Assembly (NCBI GenBank): GCA_964057225.1
Contig: OZ059898.1
Span: 20,809,267 to 20,873,266, forward strand
DNA length: 64,000 nucleotides
Direction: 5' to 3'
Origin: Auanema rhodensis
Lineage: Eukaryota > Nematoda > Chromadorea > Rhabditida > Rhabditidae
In this document: piece after piece, positions 28,513 through 42,064 of the stretch
Numbering within the stretch: the first letter of the stretch is position 1
How the letters are laid out: the number at the start of each line of letters is the position of its first letter
Program-made: the position numbers and the translations under genes
Notes under the pieces: model-generated
Databases searched by the model: none
Told to the model about the DNA's origin: nothing
The model's input: only the letters and a program-made list of their open reading frames with translations

Positions 28513-29920
28513 TGCACTTGGTATGTAACTCGCTTCACGTGAAAGATAAAGAGATGCGGTTTTCAAAATTAGATTCCCCATGTACATGTTAGTCTAAAAA
28601 CAAATTTTTATTGATATTGGTTCATGGTAACCATGACTTTGAAATTTACGTGAACTTTAATTTATGCTAATTAAATGTACACGTGATGTACACTTGGTAT
28701 GTAACTCGCTTCACGTGAAAGATAAAGAGATGCGGTTTTCAAAATTAGATTCCCCATGTCCATATTAGTCTAAAAACAAATTTTTATTGATATTGGTTCA
28801 TTGTAACCATGACTTTGAAATTTACGTGAACTTTAATTTATGCTAATTAAATGTACACGTGATGTGCACTTGGTACGTAACTCGCTTCACGTGAAAGATA
28901 AAGAGATGCGGTTTTCAAAATTAGATTCCCCATGTCCATATTAGTCTAAAAACAAATTTTTATTGATATTGGTTCATGGTAACCATGACTTTGAAATTTA
29001 CGTGAACTTTAATTTATGCTAATTAAATGTACACGTGATGTGCACTTGGTATGTAACTCGCTTCACGTGAAAGATAAAGAGATGCGGTTTTCAAAATTAG
29101 ATTCCCCATGTACATGTTAGTCTAAAAACAAATTTTTATTGATATTGGTTCATGGTAACCATGACTTTGAAATTTACGTGAACTTTAATTTATGCTAATT
29201 AAATGTACACGTGATGTGCACTTGGTATGTAACTCGCTTCACGTGAAAGATAAAGAGATGCGGTTTTTAAAATTAGATTCCCCATGTCCATATTAGTCTA
29301 AAAACAAATTTTTATTGATATTGGTGCATGGTAACCATGACTTTGAAATTTACGTGAACTTTAATTTATGCTAATTAAATGTACACGTGATGTGCACTTG
29401 GTATGTAACTCGTTTCACGTGAAAGATAAAGAGATGCGGTTTTCAAAATTAGATTCCCCATGTCCATATTAGGCTAAAAACAAATTTTTATTGATATTGG
29501 TGCTTGGTAACCATGACTTTGAAATTTACGTGAACTTTAATTTATGCTAATTAAATGTACACGTGATGTGCACTTGGTATGTAACTCGCTTCACGTAAAA
29601 GATAAAGAGATGCGGTTTTCAAAATTAGATTTCCCATGTCCATATTAGTCTAAAAACAAATTTTTATTGATATTGGTTCATGATAACCATGACTTTGAAA
29701 TTTACGTGAACTTTAATTTATGCTAATTAAATGTACACGTGATGTGCACTTGGTATGTAACTCGCTTCACGTGAAAGATAAAGAGATGCGGTTTTCAAAA
29801 TTAGATTCCCCATGTCCATATTAGTCTAAAAACAAATTTTGATTGATATTGGTGCATGGTAACCATGACTTTGAAATTTACGTGAACTTTAATTTATGCT
29901 AATTAAATGTACACGTGATG
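28513..29920. repeat. 8-monomer block, copy 1 (m163-m170), starting with a 5-monomer unit
   Basis: After the 5-monomer unit (28513-29392) come C21T with ggtgcttgg, G29A+C64T+G115A, and T97G+T110G monomers. The same eight recur at 30801-32208, 2288 bp (13 monomers) downstream. The intervening monomers include a doubled T97G copy and scattered zone A types. Confidence 0.8.
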
Positions 29921-30800
29921 TGCACTTGGTATGTAACTCGCTTCACGTGAAAGATAAAGAGATGCGGTTTTCAAAATTAGATTCCCCATGTCCATATTAG
30001 TCTAAAAACAAATTTTGATTGATATTGGTGCATGGTAACCATGACTTTGAAATTTACGTGAACTTTAATTTATGCTAATTAAATGTACACGTGATGTGCA
30101 CTTGGTATGTAACTCGCTTCACGTAAAAGATAAAGAGATGCGGTTTTCAAAATTAGATTTCCCATGTCCATATTAGTCTAAAAACAAATTTTTATTGATA
30201 TTGGTTTATGGTAACCATGACTTTGAAATTTACGTGAACTTTAATTTGTGCTAATTAAATGTACACGTGATGTGCACTTGGTATGTAACTCGCTTCACGT
30301 GAAAGATAAAGAGATGCGGTTTCCAAATTTAGATTTCCCATGTCCATATTAGTCTAAAAACAAATTTTTTTTGATATTGGTTCATGGTAACCATGACTTT
30401 GAAATTTACGTGAACTTTAATTTATGCTAATTAAATGTACACGTGATATGCACTTGGTATGTAACTCGCTTCACGTGAAAGATAAAGAGATGCGGTTTTT
30501 AAAATTAGATTTCCCATGTCCATATTAGTCTAAAAACAAATTTTTATTGATACTGGTTCATGGTAACCATGACTTTGAAATTTACGTGAACTTTAATTTA
30601 TACTAATTAAATGTACACGTGATGTGCACTTGGTATGTAACTCGCTTCACGTGAATGATAAAGAGATGCGGTTTTCAAAATTAGATTCTCCATGTCCATA
30701 TTAGTCTAAAAACAAATTTTTATTGATATTGGTTCATGGTAACCATGACTTTGAAATTTACGTGAACTTTAATTTATGCTAATTAAATGTACACGTGATG

Positions 30801-32208
30801 TGCACGTGGTATGTAACTCGCTTCACGTGAAAGATAAAGAGATGCGGTTTTCAAAATTAGATTCCCCATGTACATGTTAGTCTAAAAACAAATTTTTATT
30901 GATATTGGTTCATGGTAACCATGACTTTGAAATTTACGTGAACTTTAATTTATGCTAATTAAATGTACACGTGATGTGCACTTGGTATGTAACTCGCTTC
31001 ACGTGAAAGATGAAGAGATGCGGTTTTCAAAATTAGATTCCCCATGTCCATATTAGTCTAAAAACAAATTTTTATTGATATTGGTTCATTGTAACCATGA
31101 CTTTGAAATTTACGTGAACTTTAATTTATGCTAATTAAATGTACACGTGATGTGCACTTGGTACGTAACTCGCTTCACGTGAAAGATAAAGAGATGCGGT
31201 TTTCAAAATTAGATTCCCCATGTCCATATTAGTCTAAAAACAAATTTTTATTGATATTGGTTCATGGTAACCATGACTTTGAAATTTACGTGAACTTTAA
31301 TTTATGCTAATTAAATGTACACGTGATGTGCACTTGGTATGTAACTCGCTTCACGTGAAAGATAAAGAGATGCGGTTTTCAAAATTAGATTCCCCATGTA
31401 CATGTTAGTCTAAAAACAAATTTTTATTGATATTGGTTCATGGTAACCATGACTTTGAAATTTACGTGAACTTTAATTTATGCTAATTAAATGTACACGT
31501 GATGTGCACTTGGTATGTAACTCGCTTCACGTGAAAGATAAAGAGATGCGGTTTTTAAAATTAGATTCCCCATGTCCATATTAGTCTAAAAACAAATTTT
31601 TATTGATATTGGTGCATGGTAACCATGACTTTGAAATTTACGTGAACTTTAATTTATGCTAATTAAATGTACACGTGATGTGCACTTGGTATGTAACTCG
31701 TTTCACGTGAAAGATAAAGAGATGCGGTTTTCAAAATTAGATTCCCCATGTCCATATTAGTCTAAAAACAAATTTTTATTGATATTGGTGCTTGGTAACC
31801 ATGACTTTGAAATTTACGTGAACTTTAATTTATGCTAATTAAATGTACACGTGATGTGCACTTGGTATGTAACTCGCTTCACGTAAAAGATAAAGAGATG
31901 CGGTTTTCAAAATTAGATTTCCCATGTCCATATTAGTCTAAAAACAAATTTTTATTGATATTGGTTCATGATAACCATGACTTTGAAATTTACGTGAACT
32001 TTAATTTATGCTAATTAAATGTACACGTGATGTGCACTTGGTATGTAACTCGCTTCACGTGAAAGATAAAGAGATGCGGTTTTCAAAATTAGATTCCCCA
32101 TGTCCATATTAGTCTAAAAACAAATTTTGATTGATATTGGTGCATGGTAACCATGACTTTGAAATTTACGTGAACTTTAATTTATGCTAATTAAATGTAC
32201 ACGTGATG
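30801..32208. repeat. 8-monomer block, copy 2 (m176-m183)
   Basis: This matches 28513-29920 in order. The differences I saw are few: gatgaag in m177, ttagtc instead of ttaggc in m181, and GTGCAC restored after m176. Confidence 0.8.
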
Positions 32209-33264
32209 TGCACTTGGTATGTAACTCGCTTCACGTAAAAGATAAAGAGATGCGGTTTTCAAAATTAGATTTCCCATGTCCATATTAGTCTAAAAACAAA
32301 TTTTTATTGATATTGGTTCATGGTAACCATGACTTTGAAATTTACGTGAACTTTAATTTGTGCTAATTAAATGTACACGTGATGTGCACTTGGTATGTAA
32401 CTCGCTTCACGTGAAAGATAAAGAGATGCGGTTTCCAAAATTAGATTTCCCATGTCCATATTAGTCTAAAAACAAATTTTTATTGATATTGGTTCATGGT
32501 AACCATGACTTTGAAATTTACGTGAACTTTAATTTATGCTAATTAAATGTACACGTGATGTGCACTTGGTATGTAACTCGCTTCACGTGAAAGATAAAGA
32601 GATGCGGTTTCCAAAATTAGATTTCCCATGTCCATATTAGTCTAAAAACAAATTTTTATTGATATTGGTTCATGGTAACCATGACTTTGAAATTTACGTG
32701 AACTTTAATTTATGCTAATTAAATGTACACGTGATGTGCACTTGGTATGTAACTCGCTTCACGTGAAAGATAAAGAGATGCGGTTTTCAAAATTAGATTC
32801 CCCATGTCCATATTAGTCTAAAAACAAATTTTCATTGATATTGGTTCATGGTAACCATGACTTTGAAATTTACGTGAATTTTAATTTATGCTAATTAAAT
32901 GTACACGTGATGTGCACTTGGTATGTAACTCGCTTCACGTGAAAGATAAAGAGATGCGGTTTTCAAAATTAGATTCCCCATGTCCATATTAGTCTAAAAA
33001 CAAATTTTTTTTGATATTGGTTCATGGTAACCATGACTTTGAAATTTACGTGAACTTTAATTTATGCTAATTAAATGTACACGTGATGTGCACTTGGTAC
33101 GTAACTCGCTTCACGTGAAAGATAAAGAGATGCGGTTTTCAAAATTAGATTCCCCATGTCCATATTAGTCTAAAAACAAATGTTTATTGATATTGGTGCA
33201 TGGTAACCATGACTTTGAAATTTACGTGAACTTTAATTTATGCTAATTAAATGTACACGTGATG
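32209..33264. repeat. 6-monomer tandem unit, copy 1 (m184-m189)
   Basis: The order is A152G (tttgtgct) with G29A+C64T; T51C+C64T; T51C+C64T; T97C+C143T; A98T (T8 run); T12C+T94G+T110G. The next 1056 bp repeat the order. Confidence 0.8.
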
Positions 33265-34320
33265 TGCACTTGGTATGTAACTCGCTTCACGTGAAAGATA
33301 AAGAGATGCGGTTTTCAAAATTAGATTTCCCATGTCCATATTAGTCTAAAAACAAATTTTTATTGATATTGGTTCATGGTAACCATGACTTTGAAATTTA
33401 CGTGAACTTTAATTTGTGCTAATTAAATGTACACGTGATGTGCACTTGGTATGTAACTCGCTTCACGTGAAAGATAAAGAGATGCGGTTTCCAAAATTAG
33501 ATTTCCCATGTCCATATTAGTCTAAAAACAAATTTTTATTGATATTGGTTCATGGTAACCATGACTTTGAAATTTACGTGAACTTTAATTTATGCTAATT
33601 AAATGTACACGTGATGTGCACTTGGTATGTAACTCGCTTCACGTGAAAGATAAAGAGATGCGGTTTTTAAAATTAGATTCCCCATGTCCATATTAGTCTA
33701 AAAACAAATTTTTATTGATATTGGTTCATGGTAACCATGACTTTGAAATTTACGTGAACTTTAATTTATGCTAATTAAATGTACACGTGATGTGCACTTG
33801 GTATGTAACTCGCTTCACGTGAAAGATAAAGAGATGCGGTTTTCAAAATTAGATTCCCCATGTCCATATTAGTCTAAAAACAAATTTTCATTGATATTGG
33901 TTCATGGTAACCATGACTTTGAAATTTACGTGAATTTTAATTTATGCTAATTAAATGTACACGTGATGTGCACTTGGTATGTAACTCGCTTCACGTGAAA
34001 GATAAAGAGATGCGGTTTTCAAAATTAGATTCCCCATGTCCATATTAGTCTAAAAACAAATTTTTTTTGATATTGGTTCATGGTAACCATGACTTTGAAA
34101 TTTACGTGAACTTTAATTTATGCTAATTAAATGTACACTTGATGTGCACTTGGTACGTAACTCGCTTCACGTGAAAGATAAAGAGATGCGGTTTTCAAAA
34201 TTAGATTCCCCATGTCCATATTAGTCTAAAAACAAATGTTTATTGATATTGGTGCATGGTAACCATGACTTTGAAATTTACGTGAACTTTAATTTATGCT
34301 AATTAAATGTACACGTGATG
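33265..34320. repeat. 6-monomer tandem unit, copy 2 (m190-m195)
   Basis: This repeats 32209-33264 with three visible changes: G29A absent in the first monomer, C52T instead of T51C+C64T in the third, and CACTTG (G171T) at the end of m194. Confidence 0.8.
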
Positions 34321-34672
34321 TGCACTTGGTATGTAACTCGCTTCACGTGAAAGATAAAGAGATGCGGTTTTCAAAATTAGATTTCACATGTCCATATTAG
34401 TCTAAAAACAAATTTTTATTGATATTGGTTCATGATAACCATGACTTTGAAATTTACGTGAACTTTAATTTATGCTAATTAAATGTACACGTGATGTGCA
34501 CTTGGTATGTAACTCGCTTCACGTGAAAGATAAAGAGATGCGGTTTTCAAAATTAGATTCCCCATGTCCATATTAGTCTAAAAACAAATTTTTATTGATA
34601 TTGGTGCATGGTAACCATGACTTTGAAATTTACGTGAACTTTAATTTATGCTAATTAAATGTACACGTGATG

Positions 34673-35200
34673 TGCACTTGGTATGTAACTCGCTTCACGT
34701 GAAAGATAAAGAGATGCGGTTTTCAAAATTAGATTCCCCATGTCCATATTAGTCTAAAAACAAATTTTTATTGATATGGGTTCATGATAACCATGACTTT
34801 GAAATTTACGTGAACTTTAATTTATGCTAATTAAAGTTACACGTGATGTGCACTTGGTATGTAACTCGCTTCACGTGAATGATAAAGAGATGCGGTTTTC
34901 AAAATTAGATTCCCCATGTCCATATTAGTCTAAAAACAAATTTTTATTGATATTGGTTCATGGTAACCATGACTTTGAAATTTACGTGAACTTTAATTTA
35001 TGCTAATTAAATGTACACGTGATGTGCACTTGGTATGTAACTCGCTTCACGTGAAAGATAAAGAGATGCGGTTTTCAAAATTAGATTCCCCATGTCCATA
35101 TTAGTCTAAAAACAAATTTTTATTGATATTGGTTCATGGTAACCATGACTTTGAAATTTACGTGAACTTTAATTTATGCTAATTATATGTACACGTGATG
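34673..35200. repeat. 3-monomer tandem unit, copy 1 (m198-m200)
   Basis: It contains a monomer ending aaagttacac (T164G+G165T), then A34T, then A162T. This is the shortest clear HOR period in the window (528 bp) and repeats at 35201-35728. Confidence 0.75.
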
Positions 35201-35728
35201 TGCACTTGGTATGTAACTCGCTTCACGTGAAAGATAAAGAGATGCGGTTTTCAAAAGTAGATTCCCCATGTCCATATTAGTCTAAAAACAAATGTTTATT
35301 GATATTGGTGCATGGTAACCATGACTTTGAAATTTACGTGAACTTTAATTTATGCTAATTAAAGTTACACGTGATGTGCACTTGGTATGTAACTCGCTTC
35401 ACGTGAATGATAAAGAGATGCGGTTTTCAAAATTAGATTCCCCATGTCCATATTAGTCTAAAAACAAATTTTTATTGATATTGGTTCATGGTAACCATGA
35501 CTTTGAAATTTACGTGAACTTTAATTTATGCTAATTAAATGTACACGTGATGTGCACTTGGTATGTAACTCGCTTCACGTGAAAGATAAAGAGATGCGGT
35601 TTTCAAAATTAGATTCCCCATGTCCATATTAGTCTAAAAACAAATTTTTATTGATATTGGTTCATGGTAACCATGACTTTGAAATTTACGTGAACTTTAA
35701 TTTATGCTAATTATATGTACACGTGATG
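35201..35728. repeat. 3-monomer tandem unit, copy 2 (m201-m203)
   Basis: Order and end markers are the same as in 34673-35200, but the first monomer carries T94G, T110G and an aaagtag change. The shared aaagttacac end with a different front suggests a hybrid monomer or a conversion tract. Confidence 0.7.
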
Positions 35729-37488
35729 TGCACTTGGTATGTAACTCGCTTCACGTGAAAGATAAAGAGATGCGGTTTTCAAAATTAGATTTCCCATGTC
35801 CATATTAGTCTAAAAACAAATTTTTATTGATATTGGTTCATGGTAACCATGACTTTGAAATTTACGTGAACTTTAATTTATGCTAATTAAATGTACACGT
35901 GATGTGCACTTGGTATGTAACTCGCTTCACGTGAAAGATAAAGAGATGCGGTTTTCAAAATTAGATTCCCCATGTCCATATTAGTCTAATTACAAATTTT
36001 TATTGATATTGGTTCATGGTAACCATGACTTTGAAATTTACGTGAACTTTAATTTATGCTAATTAAATGTACACGTGATGTGCACTTGGTATGTAACTCG
36101 TTTCACGTGAAAGATAAAGAGATGCGGTTTTCAAAATTAGATTTCACATGTCCATATTAGTCTAAAAACAAATTTTTATTGATATTGGTTCATGGTAACC
36201 ATGACTTTGAAAATTACGTGAATTTTAATTTATGCTAATTAAATGTACACGTGATGTGCACTTGGTATGTAACTCGCTTCACGTGAAAGATAAAGAGATG
36301 CGGTTTTCAAAATTAGATTCCCCATGTCCATATTAGTCTAAAAACAAATTTTTATTGATATTGGTTCATGGTCACCATGACTTTGAAATTTACGTGAACT
36401 TTAATTTACGCTAATTAAATGTACACGTGATGTGCACTTGGTATGTAACTCGCTTCACGTGAAAGATAAAGAGATGCGGTTTTCAAAATTAGATTCCCCA
36501 TGTCCATATTAGTCTAAAAACAAATTTTTATTGATATTGGTTCATGGTAACCATGACTTTGAAATTTACGTGAACTTTAATTTATACTAATTAAATGTAC
36601 ACGTGATGTGCACTTGGTATGTAACTCGCTTCACGTGAAAGATAAAGAGATGCGGTTTTCAAAATTAGATTCCCCATGTCCATATTAGTCTAAAAACAAA
36701 TTTTTATTGATATTGGTTCATGGTAACCATGACTTTGAAATTTACGTGAACTTTAATTTATGCTAATTATATGTACACGTGATGTGCACTTGGTATGTAA
36801 CTCGCTTCACGTGAAAGATAAAGAGATGCGGTTTTCAAAATTAGATTTCCCATGTCCATATTAGTCTAAAAACAAATTTTTATTGATATTGGTTCATGGT
36901 AACCATGACTTTGAAATTTACGTGAACTTTAATTTATGCTAATTAAATGTACACGTGATGTGCACTTGGTATGTAACTCGCTTCACGTGAAAGATAAAGA
37001 GATGCAGTTTTCAAAATTAGATTCCCCATGTCCATATTAGTCTAATTACAAATTTTTATTGATATTGGTTCATGGTAACCATGACTTTGAAATTTACGTG
37101 AACTTTAATTTATGCTAATTAAATGTACACGTGATGTGCACTTGGTATGTAACTCGTTTCACGTGAAAGATAAAGAGATGCGGTTTTCAAAATTAGATTC
37201 CCCATGTCCATATTAGTCTAAAAACAAATTTTTATTGATATTGGTTCATGGTCACCATGACTTTGAAATTTACGTGAACTTTAATTTACGCTAATTAAAT
37301 GTACACGTGATGTGCACTTGGTATGTAACTCGCTTCACGTGAAAGATAAAGAGATGCGGTTTTCAAAATTAGATTCCCCATGTCCATATTAGTCTAAAAA
37401 CAAATTTTTATTGATATTGGTTCATGGTAACCATGACTTTGAAATTTACGTGAACTTTAATTTATGCTAATTAAATGTACACGTGATG
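35553..37488. repeat. A162T / C64T / A86T+A87T / C21T module, two adjacent copies (m203-m213)
   Basis: m203-m208 run A162T; C64T; A86T+A87T; C21T with C67A, T133A and C143T; A117C+T152C; G154A. m209-m213 run A162T; C64T; A86T+A87T (with G46A); C21T with A117C and T152C; plain. The second copy is one monomer shorter, because its C21T monomer combines the front of m206 with the back of m207. Confidence 0.75.
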
Positions 37489-39776
37489 TGCACTTGGTAT
37501 GTAACTCGCTTCACGTGAAAGATAAAGAGATGCGGTTTCCAAAATTAGATTTCCCATGTCCATATTAGTCTAAAAACAAATTTTTATTGATATTGGTTCA
37601 TGGTAACCATGACTTTGAAATTTACGTGAACTTTAATTTATGCTAATTAAATGTACACGTGATGTGCACTTGGTATGTAACTCGCTTCACGTGAAAGATA
37701 AAGAGATGCGGTTTCCAAAATTAGATTTCCCATGTCCATATTAGTCTAAAAACAAATTTTTATTGATATTGGTTCATGGTAACCATGACTTTGAAATTTA
37801 CGTGAACTTTAATTTATGCTAATTATATGTACACGTGATGTGCACTTGGTATGTAACTCGCTTCACGTGAAAGATAAAGAGATGCGGTTTTCAAAATTAG
37901 ATTCCCCATGTCCATATTAGTCTAAAAACAAATTTTTATTGATATTGGTTCATGGTAACCATGACTTTGAAATTTACGTGAACTTTAATTTATGCTAATT
38001 AAATGTACACGTGATGTGCACTTGGTATGTAACTCGCTTCACGTGAAAGATAAAGAGATGCGGTTTTCAAAATTAGATTCCCCATGTCCATATTAGTCTA
38101 AAAACAAATTTTTATTGATATTGGTTCATGGTAACCATGACTTTGAAATTTACGTGAACTTTAATTTATGCTAATTAAATGTACACGTGATGTGCACTTG
38201 GTATGTAACTCGCTTCACGTGAAAGATAAAGAGATGCGGTTTTCAAAATTAGATTCCCCATGTCCATATTAGTCTAAAAACAAATTTTTATTGATATTGG
38301 TGCATGGTAACCATGACTTTGAAATTTACGTGAACTTTAATTTATGCTAATTAAATGTACACGTGATGTGCACTTGGTATGTAACTCGCTTCACGTGAAA
38401 GATAAAGAGATGCGGTTTTCAAAATTAGATTTCCCATGTCCATATTAGTCTAAAAACAAATTTTTATTGATATTGGTTCATGGTAACCATGACTTTGAAA
38501 TTTACGTGAACTTTAATTTATGCTAATTAAATGTACACGTGATGTGCACTTGGTATGTAACTCGCTTCACGTGAAAGATAAAGAGATGCGGTTTCCAAAA
38601 TTAGATTTCCCATGTCCATATTAGTCTAAAAACAAATTTTTATTGATATTGGTTCATGGTAACCATGACTTTGAAATTTACGTGAACTTTAATTTATGCT
38701 AATTAAATGTACACGTGATGTGCACTTGGTATGTAACTCGCTTCACGTGAAAGATAAAGAGATGCGGTTTCCAAAATTAGATTCCCCATGTCCATATTAG
38801 TCTAAAAACAAATTTTTATTGATATTGGTTCATGGTAACCATGACTTTGAAATTTACGTGAACTTTAATTTATGCTAATTAAATGTACACGTGATGTGCA
38901 CTTGGTATGTAACTCGCTTCACGTGAAAGATAAAGAGATGCGGTTTTCAAAATTAGATTCCCCATGTCCATATTAGTCTAAAAACAAATTTTTATTGATA
39001 TTGGTTCATGGTAACCATGACTTTGAAATTTACGTGAACTTTAATTTATGCTAATTAAATGTACACGTGATGTGCACTTGGTATGTAACTCGTTTCACGT
39101 GAAAGATAAAGAGATGCGGTTTTCAAAATTAGATTCCCCATGTCCATATTAGTCTAAAAACAAATTTTTATTGATATTGGTTCATGGTAACCATGACTTT
39201 GAAATTTACGTGAACTTTAATTTATGCTAATTAAATGTACACGTGATGTGCACTTGGTATGTAACTCGCTTCACGTGAAAGATAAAGAGATGCGGTTTTC
39301 AAAATTAGATTCCCCATGTCCATATTAGTCTAAAAACAAATTTTTATTGATATTGGTGCATGGTAACCATGACTTTGAAATTTACGTGAACTTTAATTTA
39401 TGCTAATTAAATGTACACGTGATGTGCACTTGGTATGTAACTCGCTTCACGTGAAAGATAAAGAGATGCGGTTTTCAAAATTAGATTTCCCATGTCCATA
39501 TTAGTCTAAAAACAAATTTTTATTGATATTGGTGCATGGTAACCATGACTTTGAAATTTACGTGAACTTTAATTTATGCTAATTAAATGTACACGTGATG
39601 TGCACTTGGTATGTAACTCGCTTCACGTGAAAGATAAAGAGATGCGGTTTTCAAAATTAGATTCCCCATGTCCATATTAGTCTAAAAACAAATTTTTATT
39701 GATATTGGTTCATGGTAACCATGACTTTGAAATTTACGTGAACTTTAATTTATGCTAATTAAATGTACACGTGATG

Positions 39777-40656
39777 TGCACTTGGTATGTAACTCGCTTC
39801 ACGTGAAAGATAAAGAGATGCGGTTTTCAAAATTAGATTCCCCATGTCCATATTAGTCTAAAAACAAATTTTTATTGATATTGGTTCATGGTAACCATGA
39901 CTTTGAAATTTACGTGAATTTTAATTTATGCTAATTAAATGTACACGTGATGTGCTCTTGGTATGTAACTCGCTTCACGTGAAAGATAAAGAGATGCGGT
40001 TTTCAAAATTAGATTCCCCATGTCCATATTAGTCTAAAAACAAATTTTTATTGATATTGGTTCATGGTAACCATGACTTTGAAATTTACGTGAACTTTAA
40101 TTTATGCTAATTATATGTACACGTGATGTGCACTTGGTATGTAACTCGCTTCACGTGAAAGATAAAGAGATGCGGTTTTCAAAATTAGATTCCCCATGTC
40201 CATATTAGTCTACAAACAAATTTTCATTGATATTGGTTCATGGTAACCATGACTTTGAAATTTACGTGAACTTTAATTTATGCTAATTAAATGTACACGT
40301 CATGTGCACTTGGTATGTAACTCGCTTCACGTGAAAGATAAAGAGATGCGGTTTTCAAAAGTAGATTCCCCATGTCCATATTAGTCTAAAAACAAATGTT
40401 TATTGATATTGGTGCATGGTAACCATGACTTTGAAATTTACGTGAACTTTAATTTATGCTAATTAAATGTACACGTGATGTGCACTTGGTATGTAACTCG
40501 CTTCACGTGAATGATAAAGAGATGCGGTTTTCAAAATTAGATTCCCCATGTCCATATTAGTCTAAAAACAAATTTTTATTGATATTGGTTCATGGTAACC
40601 ATGACTTTGAAATTTACGTGAACTTTATTTTATGCTAATTAAATGTACACGTGATG
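39777..40656. repeat. 5-monomer module with A85C+T97C, copy 1 (m227-m231)
   Basis: The order is C143T; A162T; A85C+T97C+G173C; aaagtag with T94G and T110G; A34T. The same order recurs at 51393, at 56145 and, cut short, at 63361. The A85C+T97C pair also occurs once earlier, at 25345, as a single copy outside this module. Confidence 0.85.
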
Positions 40657-42064
40657 TGCACTTGGTATGTAACTCGCTTCACGTGAAAGATAAAGAGATG
40701 CGGTTTCCAAAATTAGATTCCCCATGTCCATATTAGTCTAAAAACAAATTTTTATTGATATTGGTTCATGGTAACCATGACTTTGAAATTTACGTGAACT
40801 TTAATTTATGCTAATTAAATGTACACGTGATGTGCACTTGGTATGTAACTCGCTTCACGTGAAAGATAAAGAGATGCGGTTTTCAAAATTAGATTCCCCA
40901 TGTCCATATTAGTCTAATTACAAATTTTTATTGATATTGGTTCATGGTAACCATGACTTTGAAATTTACGTGAACTTTAATTTATGCTAATTAAATGTAC
41001 ACGTGATGTGCACTTGGTATGTAACTCGTTTCACGTGAAAGATAAAGAGATGCGGTTTTCAAAATTAGATTCCCCATGTCCATATTAGTCTAAAAACAAA
41101 TTTTTATTGATATTGGTGCATGGTAACCATGACTTTGAAAATTACGTGAATTTTAATTTATGCTAATTAAATGTACACGTGATGTGCACTTGGTATGTAA
41201 CTCGCTTCACGTGAAAGATAAAGAGATGCGGTTTTCAAAATTAGATTTCCCATGTCCATATTAGTCTAAAAACAAATTTTTATTGATATTGGTGCATGGT
41301 AACCATGACTTTGAAATTTACGTGAACTTTAATTTATGCTAATTATATGTACACGTGATGTGCACTTGGTATGTAACTCGCTTCACGTGAAAGATAAAGA
41401 GATGCGGTTTTCAAAATTAGATTTCCCATGTCCATATTAGTCTAAAAACAAATTTTTATTGATATTGGTTCATGGTACCCATGACTTTGAAATTTACGTG
41501 AACTTTAATTTATGCTAATTAAATGTACACGTGATGTGCACTTGGTATGTAACTCGCTTCACGTGAAAGATAAAGAGATGCGGTTTTCAAAGTTAGATTC
41601 CCCATGTCTATATTAGTCTAAAAACAAATTTTTATTGATATTGGTTCATGGTACCCATGACTTTGAAATTTACGTGAACTTTAATTTATGCTAATTAAAT
41701 GTACACGTGATGTGCACTTGGTATGTAACTCGCTTCACGTGAAAGATAAAGAGATGCGGTTTTCAAAATTAGATTTCCCATGTCCATATTAGTCTAAAAA
41801 CAAATTTTTATTGATATTGGTTCATGGTAACCATGACTTTGAAATTTACGTGAACTTTAATTTATGCTAATTAAATGTACACGTGATGTGCACTTGGTAT
41901 GTAACTCGCTTCACGTGAAAGATAAAGAGATGCGGTTTTCAAAATTAGATTCCCCATGTCCATATTAGTCTAATTACAAATTTTTATTGATATTGGTTCA
42001 TGGTAACCATGACTTTGAAATTTACGTGAACTTTAATTTATGCTAATTAAATGTACACGTGATG

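Larger units (their letters stand above)
22881..34320. repeat. Zone B: mixed transition zone with short tandem units
   Basis: Monomers m131-m195 introduce C72A+A76G (tgtacatgttag), T12C (ggtacgtaac), G114T (cattgtaacc), G115A (catgataacc), A34T (gtgaatgat), T94G and T97G types. Zone A types persist only as scattered copies: the last C19A copy is at 27281 and the last T105C at 30449. The A53G type ends at 24641. HOR units here are short, 5, 6 or 8 monomers. The boundaries are drawn from marker turnover, not from any break in the array. Confidence 0.75.

Noticed and set aside
34849-35400. Possible indel at aaagttacac (m198, m201)
   Set aside because: The total length stays 176 bp. TG has become GT, so it reads as two substitutions and not a net insertion or deletion.
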